Assembly (NCBI GenBank): GCA_964650975.1 | Contig: CAZYWA010000019.1 | Location: 1 to 29,704, forward strand | DNA from: CAZYWA01 sp964650975 [NCBI: uncultured bacterium] | GTDB taxonomy: Bacteria > JADJOY01 | Length of the DNA: 29,704 nt | Direction of reading: 5' to 3' | In this document: positions 6,979-14,439 of the stretch, one piece after another | Layout of the letters: each line of letters opens with the position of its first letter | Position numbering within the stretch: position 1 is the stretch's first letter | Translations under genes and position numbers: made by a program | The notes under the pieces: model-generated | Database searches by the model: none | The model's input: the letters and a program-made list of their open reading frames with translations, nothing else | Told to the model about the DNA's origin: nothing

Positions 6979-8547
6979 TCAGGCCGACGCCGCTCTCGCC
7001 CGTGCGTCCTCGACCAAGGTCTGAACCAACCCGGCGATGGTCGAGTCGCGAGCCACCAGCGGATCGGCGAAGCCGAGCTCCCGGGCAGTGTCGGCGGTGA
7101 TGGGGCCGATGCACGCGACGCGGGCGCGCGTGAGGTCGGCGGGCACGCCGCCCAGGGCCTCCACGAAGTTCCGCACCGTCGAGGAGCTGGTGAAGGTCAG
7201 ATACTGGATGCGTCCGGTGCGGAAGTCGGCGAGCAGCGACTCGACCGGCAGCTGCGGACGACGCGTGCGATAGGCCTCGGCGATGGTGACGTGGGCGCCC
7301 GCGCGCTCTAGCTCGCGTGGCAACAGGTCGCGCGCGATGGCAGCCCGCGGGATCAGGACGCGCAATCCGTCGACCGAGCCGTTGACCGCGCGAAACGCGT
7401 CGAGAAGTCCCTCGGCGCGATATTCCTCTGGGACCAGATCGACGCGGATCCTGAGCTCCTCCACGGCCTGCGCCGTCGACGAGCCGATCGCCGCGATCCG
7501 CACGCCCTTCAAGTCGCGCAAATCTCGGCCGCGCGCTTCGATGCGCGCGAAGAAGCAGCGCACTCCGTTGGCGCTGGTGAAGACCGCCCAGTCGTAGCTC
7601 GCGATCTCGTCGACCGCGCGATCGAGAGCCTCGAACGATTCCGGCGGGCCGATCTCGATGGTGGGGAAAGTGATCGGTGTCGCGCCTTCCGCCTCGAGCG
7701 CCTGCACCAGGTCGGCCGCTTGATCGCGCGCCCTCGTCACCAGCACGCGATAGCCGAAGAGCGGGCGCGTGTCCCACCAGCGCAGCCGCTCGCGCAGCCC
7801 GACGACCTCGCCGACCACCAGCACCACCGGCGGCTTGAAGCCTCGCGCGTCGGCCTCGGCGGCGATGCGGTCGAGCGGCGCCACGAGCGTTTCCTGCTCG
7901 GGTGTGGTGCCCCAGCGGATCAGCGCCGCGGGAGTCGCGGCGTCGAAGCCGCGTGCCAGCAGCGCCTCGACGTTTCGCGCCAGATTCGCGCGGCCCATCA
8001 GCAGCACCACCGTTTCCTTGCCGGTCGCGCGCGTCGCGGGAAGTGCTACGGCTTCGGCCGAGTCGTCGCCGTCGTCGGACTCGCCTTCGCCGCGTCCGAG
8101 CGCCACCAAGAGCGACGTCGCGAGGCCGCGATGCGTGGAAGGAATTCCCGCATAGGCCGGCACCGCGATGGCGCTCGTGACACCGGGCACGATCTCGAAC
8201 GGAATACCCGCGGCCGCGAGCACTTCGGCCTCCTCGCCGCCGCGCCCGAACACGAACGGATCGCCACCCTTGAGCCGGACCACGCGTTTTCCGGCTCGCG
8301 CGCGATCCACCAGGAGCTGCTGGATCGCCGCCTGTTCGACACGCGGCTCGCCCGGCTTCTTGCCGACGTAGATCCGCTCGGCCTCCGGCGGGATCTCGTT
8401 CAAGAGGAACGGGCTCGCGAGATGGTCGTAGACCACCACGTCGGCGCGCCGCAGCAGCGCCATCCCCTTGACCGTGATGAGCCCGGGATCTCCCGGGCCG
8501 GCGCCGACCAGGTGCACCGTGCCGACGATTTCGCTGGCGCCGCTCAT
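6979..8547 (-). CDS. cobA-hemD: Fused uroporphyrinogen-III C-methyltransferase / uroporphyrinogen-III synthase
   Basis: The 522-residue product combines two enzymes. Residues about 9-255 are the SAM-dependent uroporphyrinogen-III methyltransferase (CobA/SUMT), with VHLVGAGPGDPGLIT, VVRLKGGDPFVFGRGGEE and PGVTSAIAVPAYAGIPSTHRG. Residues about 268-520 are uroporphyrinogen-III synthase (HemD), starting GYRVLVTRARDQAADL and containing the weakly conserved FTSANGVRCFF and TFTSSSTVRNF segments. HemD closes hydroxymethylbilane to uroporphyrinogen III. CobA methylates it toward precorrin-2 for sirohaem and cobamides. An acidic insert (GEGESDDGDDSAEA, about residue 157) sits in the methyltransferase half. 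ATG 8547 fits the family start. The gene is separated by about 15 kb from hemA-hemC, although such fusions often sit in the same operon. Confidence 0.92.
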   Translation of the reverse strand: MSGASEIVGTVHLVGAGPGDPGLITVKGMALLRRADVVVYDHLASPFLLNEIPPEAERIYVGKKPGEPRVEQAAIQQLLVDRARAGKRVVRLKGGDPFVFGRGGEEAEVLAAAGIPFEIVPGVTSAIAVPAYAGIPSTHRGLATSLLVALGRGEGESDDGDDSAEAVALPATRATGKETVVLLMGRANLARNVEALLARGFDAATPAALIRWGTTPEQETLVAPLDRIAAEADARGFKPPVVLVVGEVVGLRERLRWWDTRPLFGYRVLVTRARDQAADLVQALEAEGATPITFPTIEIGPPESFEALDRAVDEIASYDWAVFTSANGVRCFFARIEARGRDLRDLKGVRIAAIGSSTAQAVEELRIRVDLVPEEYRAEGLLDAFRAVNGSVDGLRVLIPRAAIARDLLPRELERAGAHVTIAEAYRTRRPQLPVESLLADFRTGRIQYLTFTSSSTVRNFVEALGGVPADLTRARVACIGPITADTARELGFADPLVARDSTIAGLVQTLVEDARARAASA

Positions 8548-8611
8548 GACGATTTCCCGCGAACGCACAGTGTGGCACCAGGGCTCGACCGCGTGTCGAA
8601 TCCGGCTGAGC

Positions 8612-8700
8612 GGTGGAGGGAGGCGGTCCCTCGCTCCAGCACGGGGTGGACGCGGCCGTTCGAGAGCCGGTCGTCGAAGCCGGCGGCCCTGAGGCGACGG
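8612..8700. repeat. REP-like element (family copy 4)
   Basis: GAGGGA (8616-8621) and TCCCTC (8627-8632) form a hairpin around GGCGG, and the core GGCGGTCCCTCGC (8622-8634) matches the other copies. A second, diverged unit around GCCGGCGGCCCT near 8681-8692 resembles the left arm of the copy at 1861. The element lies between the cobA-hemD start (8547) and the pseudogene end (8715). The rest of this gap shows nothing else. Confidence 0.55.
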
Positions 8701-8714
8701 AAATACTCCCGAGC

Positions 8715-9102
8715 CTAGCGCTGGCGGATGGCGAGCAGCGTCTTCTGCGCCACGTCGCATTCGGGATCCTCCACCTCAAGTACCTGAGCGAGGTGGCGCC
8801 CGAGCGGCGCGGGCGGCGAGAACCCGGCCAGCCGCCTGGTGCTCTCGGGTGCCTCCAACGATGCCGCTGATGCTGTCGACCCGGCGCATGAGCCCGCCGC
8901 CGTTCGCGAGCGCGCGCTTCCGGAACACCTCGAGATGGCGCGACTCGTCCATCATCTGCATGGTCAGGAACTGCCGCACCTCGTAGTCATCGGGCGACAT
9001 CGTGGACATGAAGCGCCCGGCGACGTCGGCGGCGACGAACTCGACCTCGGTGAAGAACGTGGCGAGCTGGCACTCGGCGGCCTCGACGTCGTCGGTCGGT
9101 TT
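8715..9102 (-). pseudogene. Remnant of a ferritin-like (diiron) protein gene, frameshifted
   Basis: The minus frame from about 9102 encodes a conserved-looking ferritin-like segment with TEVEFVAADVAGRFMSTM and QMMDESRHLEVFRKRALANGG. DESRH contains an E-x2-H metal-ligand motif of diiron helical bundles. This frame loses coding character after about 8850 and stops at 8776. In the next frame, coding character resumes and runs to TAG 8715-8717, ending DPECDVAQKTLLAIRQR, with GC-rich third positions. The piece therefore looks like a gene interior joined to a C-terminus by a frameshift or deletion, or parts of two genes. There is no credible start: the upstream side meets the REP doublet at 9114 after 12 bases. 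The family identity is tentative. Confidence 0.6.
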
Positions 9103-9113
9103 GCCCTCGCGCG

Positions 9114-9179
9114 CGAGGGACCGCGCGCGCTCCAGGCGGCAGTCCCCGCGACTCTGGCTGGAGGCCCACCGGTCTCTCG
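9114..9179. repeat. REP doublet beside the pseudogene (family copy 5)
   Basis: CGAGGGACCG (9114-9123) faces CGGTCTCTCG (9170-9179) with one mismatch. CTCCAG (9130-9135) faces CTGGAG (9158-9163), and AGTC (9141-9144) faces GACT (9150-9153). The left arm matches the copy at 18083 in its first 22 bases. It lies at the 5' side of the ferritin-like remnant, which suggests that it inserted into the gene or marks a deletion end. Confidence 0.75.
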
Positions 9180-9282
9180 GTGGGCAGCGATCAACCGGAT
9201 CCACTGCCAAGCGGTGCGGCACCTTGCGTCGCCCGGCGATCGGCGGTAATTCCTCGGGCCCGAAGGCGAAATGGGGGGACCA

Positions 9283-9582
9283 ATGAAGCCCGAGGACGCG
9301 TGGATCAAGCCAGCCAAGATCGTGCTGGCGATCGTGTGGATCGTGGCGCTCGCTTGCGTGCTCTCACCGGCCACGTTCCCGGCCGCGCTCGCCACCATCG
9401 GCAAGTGGGTGTTCTGGGTGATGCTCGTGGCGCACGTGGGCGAGCTCTTCACGATGTGGATGCCTTACACGCGCAAGGCACCCGGCTCGCCGCTCGGCAA
9501 CGTGGTGCAGGTGCTGATCTTCGGCTTCGTCCACGGCCAGGCGATGCGCTCCGCCGTGGATCGGAAGCCGGCTGCTCAATAG
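9283..9582 (+). CDS. DUF1145-like small membrane protein
   Basis: The product has about 99 residues with two to three hydrophobic segments: KIVLAIVWIVALACVLSP, IGKWVFWVMLVAHVGELF and VVQVLIFGFVHG. Order and length resemble the DUF1145 family (E. coli YhhL type), including the late motif QVLIFGFVHGQAMR. Function is unknown; it is an inner-membrane protein. ATG 9283 is chosen because GGGGGG at 9272-9277 lies at ribosome-binding distance; ATG 9271 in the same frame is possible. The 3' end overlaps the convergent gene at 9576 by seven bases. Confidence 0.65.
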   Translation: MKPEDAWIKPAKIVLAIVWIVALACVLSPATFPAALATIGKWVFWVMLVAHVGELFTMWMPYTRKAPGSPLGNVVQVLIFGFVHGQAMRSAVDRKPAAQ

Positions 9583-10778
9583 AACCGCAGGGCGAGCTCC
9601 ACTTCGGGCTGCACGTGCAGCTTGAAGGTGGCGTCGTTGGCGTCGAACGTGGTGTCGGTGCGCAGCCGGAACTCCATGTCGCCTTCGACGCCCTCGAAGT
9701 ACTGGTTGAAGCCGAGCGGGCTCAACGGGTTCCGCAGACGGATCGCGACGACTTTGTATCCAGGCGACGTCTCCAGGGTGCAGATACCGTCGAGATCGCC
9801 GCCGATGATGCCGCAGCGCAGCTCTTCGTCGAGCTGCGGGAACATGAAGAGGTTCGGGGTGGGGTGCGACTCGAGGAAATCGGGCGACCAGGTCGCCATG
9901 ATGACCGCCTGGAGTCCCTTCGAGCGCGCGTCGTAGCCGGAGCGCGCCAGGTGCTCCTGGATGCGCGCCTCGAAGGTGAGGCGCGGCGGCGACTCGAGCG
10001 GGTAGGGCTCGGGGTCGAGCAGGTCGCGCTCCTTCTGTCCTTCGCGGAGGATCTCGCGGTACCAGAAGACCTCCGTCGTGAGCAGCCAGCGGAAGGGCTT
10101 CTCGTCCACCAACAGCAGCTGGAACTCGTCGCCGTCGCGGTACTGGGTGCGCATTCGCAAGCGCAAGCCGGACCGCGTGGGATCTTCGGTGGAGGTGAAG
10201 CGGTGCGCGAGCTCGGTGAAGCTGCGTCCGTCGAGGTCGAAGTCCACGGTGTGTTGATCGTCGTGGTTCAGGTCGTCGAAGTAGCTGGCCTGCACGTACG
10301 AGAGAAAGACCTTCTGGTCGTAGAAGTTGCCGGTGAGCCAGTAGAGCGCGCCGAAGTCGAGCATGTGGTAGTCGGTGAGGCGCGCCCACACGTTGCCGGC
10401 CATGATCTCGCGACGTTGCTGCACGATATCGATGACGTCTTCCTGGGCGACGTAGATCGGGCTCGCCGTGAGCGAGAGCGGATGGGTGCCCCGCAGGTCG
10501 AGCATGAACGACGTCCGCTCGTACTTCTCGAACGGCACCCGGCCCAGCATGCCGAGCCAGCCCACCGCGTCCGAGAGCAGGCCCGTGGCGCGCGGGTTCA
10601 GCCACGCCGGTCGCCGCACCCAGTGGTACGGGCTTTCGACGTACTGGATGAACTGCGGGTCGGCGGCGCGCGCGACGTCCGTCGCCGGCTCGGCCGCCAG
10701 CACGAGCGCCACGGCCAGACACGCCAGGCGTGCCAGGAGCGGACGCCCGACGCCGCTGGCTCGCGATTCACTCCGCAT
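9576..10778 (-). CDS. Exported protein, possible outer-membrane beta-barrel
   Basis: The 400-residue product has an N-terminal signal (LLARLACLAVALVLAAEPATDVARA, cleavage likely after ARA near residue 38). A long region of alternating polar and hydrophobic residues with many Trp, Tyr and Phe follows. It ends in VELALRFY, with a terminal aromatic residue as in outer-membrane barrels. Aspartate-rich turns such as YFDDLNHDDQ also fit a barrel or a beta-rich secreted protein. I recognise no named family; the sequence resembles uncharacterised exported proteins with a DUF1302-like look, but this is a guess. ATG 10778 is preferred over the GTG one codon upstream. Confidence 0.68.
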   Translation of the reverse strand: MRSESRASGVGRPLLARLACLAVALVLAAEPATDVARAADPQFIQYVESPYHWVRRPAWLNPRATGLLSDAVGWLGMLGRVPFEKYERTSFMLDLRGTHPLSLTASPIYVAQEDVIDIVQQRREIMAGNVWARLTDYHMLDFGALYWLTGNFYDQKVFLSYVQASYFDDLNHDDQHTVDFDLDGRSFTELAHRFTSTEDPTRSGLRLRMRTQYRDGDEFQLLLVDEKPFRWLLTTEVFWYREILREGQKERDLLDPEPYPLESPPRLTFEARIQEHLARSGYDARSKGLQAVIMATWSPDFLESHPTPNLFMFPQLDEELRCGIIGGDLDGICTLETSPGYKVVAIRLRNPLSPLGFNQYFEGVEGDMEFRLRTDTTFDANDATFKLHVQPEVELALRFY

Positions 10779-10826
10779 CACCGACAGAATGCCCGCCTCG
10801 CCGCGCTCTCGCCGAGCGCACGGCCC

Positions 10827-11000
10827 TTAGCCTCGCAGCCGGTCCTCGAGCTGCCTGAGGCTCGCGGTCTGGCCCATCGGCACCGGGCGATCGCCCGCCT
10901 CGATCCGGTCTTCGGCCTCCGGGTGGAACACCATCTCGCCCGCCGGCTTCTCGATCGCGATCGCGACGAGCACGAGCTGGTCGCGGCCGCCGCTCTTCAT
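10827..11000 (-). CDS. Stand-alone TrkA-C (RCK-C) domain, small protein or remnant
   Basis: This 57-codon frame runs from ATG 11000 to TAA 10827. The product reads LVAIAIEKPAGEMVFHPE followed by DRIEAGDRPVPMGQ and SLRQLEDRL. That is the TrkA-C pattern of potassium channels and transporters (variable strand, GEMxFNP, IEAGD, LxxLE), which senses ions or nucleotides. An in-frame TAA lies five codons before the ATG, so no TrkA-N or channel domain precedes it here. The usual IEAGDxLIVxG is altered to IEAGDRPVPMG. It is either an isolated regulatory domain or the leftover C-terminus of a lost channel gene. The ribosome binding site is weak (AAGAGAG). Confidence 0.55.
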   Translation of the reverse strand: MKSGGRDQLVLVAIAIEKPAGEMVFHPEAEDRIEAGDRPVPMGQTASLRQLEDRLRG

Positions 11001-11040
11001 GGCGCTCTCTTGTTACGTGGATTCCCCGGTCCCGGGAAGT

Positions 11041-11054
11041 GGCGTATTTACGCC
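11041..11054. promoter_or_regulatory. Short dyad between divergent genes
   Basis: GGCGTA-TT-TACGCC is a perfect dyad lying between the TrkA-C frame (start 11000, minus) and the Sel1 lipoprotein (start 11111, plus). Its place in a divergent promoter region suggests an operator. A -10-like TACACT lies at 11080-11085, but no matching -35 is visible. Confidence 0.3.
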
Positions 11055-11110
11055 CTCCGCGGCGCGGATCGGCGGGCGATACACTGAAAAACGGACTCGG
11101 GGGGGAGCGC

Positions 11111-12175
11111 ATGCACGGATCTCGAATCTCCCGCTCGCTCGCGATGGTCGCGGGCCTCGCGGCGGTGGCGGCCTGCGGAGCCCTCGATCTGCCCACTCCC
11201 GAGCAGGCGGAGCAGCAGTGGATCGCACGCGACGATGCGGCGTGCCGGAGCGGAAGCGCGAGCTGCTGCGAGCGGCTGGCCGGCCGCTATCTCCACGGCC
11301 AGGGAGTCGACCAGGACGGCGCGCAAGCGGCGAGCTACTACCAGCTCGCGTGCGCGTCGGGGACACCCGCGAATTGCATCGCGCTCGCCAAGCTCTTGTC
11401 CGACGGCCAGCTCATGCCGCCCGACTACGAGCGCGCCCGGGGCGTCCTCCAGCAGACCTGCGAGCGCGGCGACGGCCTCGCCTGCTACGACCTGGCGCGC
11501 ATGTGCATGGACGGGAAGGGCGGGGCGAAGGACTACGCCGCCGCGGTTCCGCTGCTCGAGAAGGCTTGTGCCAAGAACCAGTCGGACGCGTGCCGCGCGC
11601 AAGACGAGATCGAGCGGCAACGGCTGGTGCGTCAGGACCTCGGCCGCTTCGCCGGCGGCCACCCGCCCGACGGTCTGTCGCTCGCGACCTCGCCGGCGCG
11701 TTACGCGGCGCCGCTCAAGGAATGGTTCAAGGGCGGAATCCAGGTGCCGTTCCCGTATGCGATCGAGGACATACCTGCCGCTCCCAAGGATCTCAGCACG
11801 GTGACCGACGTGCGGAACGAGCTGCGCGACTCGCAGCTGGTGGTGAGCGGGCGCGTGAGCGTCGGGAGGCTCCCCAAGGGCTTCCACGTGAGCGAGCACT
11901 CCCCGCAACCCGGCTCCTACCGGCGCTGGGTCATGGGCTACGTGATCTCGCCCGACGGCAAGGTGCTGTGGTCTGACGAGGCGAGCTTCGTCGACGGCGA
12001 TTGGAGCGACGGGAACGGCTCCCGCCCCGCGAAGTTCAGCATCGTCGCGGACGCTCCGCGGCAAAGCCTGACGAATGCCAGCCTGGTGCTGCTCGTCACC
12101 GGCGATCCGATCTCGATCTGCCCGGAGGACCGAGGCGGCGCGGTGGTGCTGGGCGCGGTCGTCAAGCCGCTGTGA
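11111..12175 (+). CDS. Cysteine-rich Sel1-like repeat lipoprotein
   Basis: The 354-residue product has a lipoprotein signal: SRISRSLAMVAGLAAVAAC, lipobox VAAC, Cys at about residue 22. Residues about 40-175 hold three to four Sel1-like repeats with paired cysteines (CCERLAGRYLHGQGVDQD, CIALAKLLSDGQ, CYDLARMCMDGKGGAKD, ending CAKNQSDACRA), as in the disulphide-stapled HcpA type. Residues about 190-354 form an unassigned C-terminal region that begins with LKEWFKGGIQVPFPYAIEDIP and is probably beta-rich. It would be a periplasmic or outer-membrane lipoprotein that scaffolds protein contacts. ATG 11111 follows GGGGGAG; the longer frame from 11039 lacks a signal at its start. Confidence 0.82.
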   Translation: MHGSRISRSLAMVAGLAAVAACGALDLPTPEQAEQQWIARDDAACRSGSASCCERLAGRYLHGQGVDQDGAQAASYYQLACASGTPANCIALAKLLSDGQLMPPDYERARGVLQQTCERGDGLACYDLARMCMDGKGGAKDYAAAVPLLEKACAKNQSDACRAQDEIERQRLVRQDLGRFAGGHPPDGLSLATSPARYAAPLKEWFKGGIQVPFPYAIEDIPAAPKDLSTVTDVRNELRDSQLVVSGRVSVGRLPKGFHVSEHSPQPGSYRRWVMGYVISPDGKVLWSDEASFVDGDWSDGNGSRPAKFSIVADAPRQSLTNASLVLLVTGDPISICPEDRGGAVVLGAVVKPL

Positions 12176-12206
12176 TGGGCTTCCGGCCGCTGCCGGACGA
12201 TCGCGA

Positions 12207-13340
12207 TCAGGCGCGTTCGTCGGACGGCAGAATCGGCTGATTCGACGGCGCGCGACCTGGCGTGGGCACGACGGCGGTGGCGGCGAATCGCACCTCCGCC
12301 GGCAGGTGGCCCGCGTCGGCGAGCTTCGCGAGCAAGCCGTCGAGCGCCGGGCCGCCGACGAGCTTGCGCCGGTAAGCGTCGAGCACGCTGGCCAAGAGGG
12401 CGATGTCGGTGGCGCCGGATTCGCGCATCGCCGCGGCCACTCGCACGGCGCCCTCGGACGAGATCTTGCCGAGCGCCGCGAGCACCAGCGTGGATTGCAG
12501 CGAGTCGTGCACCGCGATCAGCGACGGGCCGAACGCCGCGAAGCGCTCGGGATCGGCGGCACGAGCGAGGTGGATGAAGAAGCACTGCACCGAGTCGACC
12601 GCCGGGATGCGGTCCGCGAAGCTCACCACCCACTCGGCCAGGTGGTACTCGGTGCGGTGGCGTTGCAGGATGCGCAGCAGCTCGGCGCCGCGCATTCGGC
12701 CGGCGACCACGTCGGCGTAGAGCGCGTAGATGATCGCGTCGCTCTCGACGTCGTCGCCGAACAGCATCTCGCGCGCGCCCTCGGGAAACTCGCGGCGATG
12801 GAGCAGCAGGCCCACGAGCTTGTACGCGAGCTGCGCCTTGAGTGCCCGGAACCCGCCGCGGCGCATGTTCTGAACCGGGTCCTTGAGCGTGAGCCCGTCG
12901 AACTCGACGCCGTCGAGGAGCATCTTCTTCTCGAGCACCGCGCGCAGCCTGGGCGGGCTGCCCGAGATGAAATAGAGCGGCGCCGAGATCGATTGCTTGC
13001 CCGGTCCACGGCGCAGCTCGCGCAAGAGCTGCGCGGTTCCCGGGAAGGCGCGCTTGTCGACGGCCGCCTCGAACGGGATCCGCATCAATCCCTTGAAGGT
13101 GTCGAATTGCGTGTCGAGGTAGGTCTTGTCGACGTCCCAGATGTAGACGTCGCCGTCGAAGTCGGCGTCCAGCGTGCGGTGATTGACGCGGTCGACGCCC
13201 AGCGCGCGGATCGACTCCAGGTCGGCGGCGTCGGCCGCAGCCGCGTCGGCCGACGCAACGTCCGCGGACGCGGTGGACTCCGTGCTCTCCGCGGACTTGG
13301 GCTTCTTGCGCGTGGACCGGTCAGGCGTGCGGGTGGGCAT
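12207..13340 (-). CDS. HAD-type phosphatase of the App1/DUF2183 kind
   Basis: The 377-residue product has a low-complexity Ala/Ser/Asp-rich start (1-45). A HAD-like catalytic region then begins with YIWDVDKTYLDT (DxDxT), continues with IPFEAAVDKRAFPGTAQLL and PLYFISGSPPRLRAVLEKK, and reaches FDGLTLKDPV. This order and the SGSP motif match the yeast App1 phosphatidate phosphatase catalytic domain family (DUF2183). The later section (LFGDDVESDAIIYALYADV) carries the conserved acidic residues for Mg2+. It is expected to remove phosphate from a lipid or other phosphoester. Its start overlaps the gpsA end by 20 bases, so it is translated from the plsB-gpsA transcript. Confidence 0.75.
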   Translation of the reverse strand: MPTRTPDRSTRKKPKSAESTESTASADVASADAAAADAADLESIRALGVDRVNHRTLDADFDGDVYIWDVDKTYLDTQFDTFKGLMRIPFEAAVDKRAFPGTAQLLRELRRGPGKQSISAPLYFISGSPPRLRAVLEKKMLLDGVEFDGLTLKDPVQNMRRGGFRALKAQLAYKLVGLLLHRREFPEGAREMLFGDDVESDAIIYALYADVVAGRMRGAELLRILQRHRTEYHLAEWVVSFADRIPAVDSVQCFFIHLARAADPERFAAFGPSLIAVHDSLQSTLVLAALGKISSEGAVRVAAAMRESGATDIALLASVLDAYRRKLVGGPALDGLLAKLADAGHLPAEVRFAATAVVPTPGRAPSNQPILPSDERA

Positions 13341-14382
13341 CGAGCTCCATGGTCGGCGGCCGCGACATGAGCCCCTTCAAGACGTCGGCTGGCTTCGCAT
13401 CTTCGTAAAGTACCCGGTAGACGCCCTCGGAGAGCGGTGCGTCGACGCCGAGCTTCGCGAGGAGCGAGTGCAGCGCCTCGGCCGTGGAGACTCCTTCGGC
13501 GAAGCTGGCGGCCGCGCGCTCGGCTTCGGCGAGGGTCTTTCCCTCCGCGATGGCTTCTCCGACCGCGAAGTTGGCGCTTTCGCGGATCATGGCCGAGCCG
13601 ATCAGGTCGCCGATCCCGGCGATGCCGTTGAAGGTGTGCGCGTCGGCGCCGACGCGCACACCGATGCGGATCATCTCGGCGAGCCCGCGGGTGACGATGA
13701 GCGAGCGCGTGTTCTGGCCGAGGCCCATGCCGGCGACGAAACCCATGCCGATCGAGAGCACGTTCTTGACCGCGGCGCCCATCTCGACGCCCACCACGTC
13801 GGTGCTGCCGTAGACGCGGAAGAACGGCCGCACGAAGAAGGTCTGCGCCGCCTCGATCACCTCCGGGTAACGGGACGCGATCACCGCGGCGCTCGGCTGC
13901 TCCTGCAAAACCTCGGGCGCCAGGTTGGGACCGGAAAGCACGCCGAAACGTTTGCAGCAAGTCTCGTCGCGGATGATCTCGGTCATGCGTGCCGAGGTGG
14001 TGCGCTCGAGACCCTTGGTGGTGTGGATGAGCGTGTGGTGGGCGTCCACGTGCGGCCCGAGCTGCTCGAGCACCGCGCGGAACGCGATCGACGGCACCGT
14101 GAGCACGATGACGTCGCTGTCGGCCGCGAGCTCGGCCAGGTCCGACGTGGCCCGAACCGTGGTTGGGAGAGAACGGCCGGGCAACGAGCGCGAGTTGACT
14201 CGTTTCGACTGGATCTCGCGGACCACGGCCGGGTCGACGTCCCAGAGCACGGCGCCGTGCCCGCCGCCGCTCACGTGCGCGGCGAGGGTGGTGCCCCAGA
14301 CCCCTGCGCCCACGATGCCGAGGGTGCGGGACGCCGGGAGTTTTTCGGACTTTTCGGTTTTGGCTTTCGCTCTGGCAGCCAT
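13321..14382 (-). CDS. gpsA: Glycerol-3-phosphate dehydrogenase [NAD(P)+]
   Basis: The 353-residue product reduces dihydroxyacetone phosphate to sn-glycerol-3-phosphate for phospholipid synthesis. It shows the Rossmann motif GIVGAGVWGTTLA (about 22-34), DVIVLTVPS, HTTKGLE, VLSGPNLAPEV and the catalytic-lysine helix EMGAAVKNVLSIGMGF. SLIVTRGLAEM and GIGDLIGS follow. A lysine-rich tail of about 15 residues precedes the first strand. Length is normal for the family. It lies 57 bases after plsB and overlaps the following HAD gene, giving an operon that makes and then acylates glycerol-3-phosphate. Confidence 0.95.
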   Translation of the reverse strand: MAARAKAKTEKSEKLPASRTLGIVGAGVWGTTLAAHVSGGGHGAVLWDVDPAVVREIQSKRVNSRSLPGRSLPTTVRATSDLAELAADSDVIVLTVPSIAFRAVLEQLGPHVDAHHTLIHTTKGLERTTSARMTEIIRDETCCKRFGVLSGPNLAPEVLQEQPSAAVIASRYPEVIEAAQTFFVRPFFRVYGSTDVVGVEMGAAVKNVLSIGMGFVAGMGLGQNTRSLIVTRGLAEMIRIGVRVGADAHTFNGIAGIGDLIGSAMIRESANFAVGEAIAEGKTLAEAERAAASFAEGVSTAEALHSLLAKLGVDAPLSEGVYRVLYEDAKPADVLKGLMSRPPTMELDAHPHA

Positions 14383-14439
14383 CGTCGACTCAGCTCTCGC
14401 TGGGCGCTACGGAAAACGGCAGGTGGATCGACGTGCGCA

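Noticed and set aside
9180-11087. A 635-codon plus-strand frame opposite the possible outer-membrane protein
   Set aside because: The opposite strand has a signal peptide, barrel-like pattern and terminal aromatic residue; this frame is His/Arg/Glu-rich without motifs.
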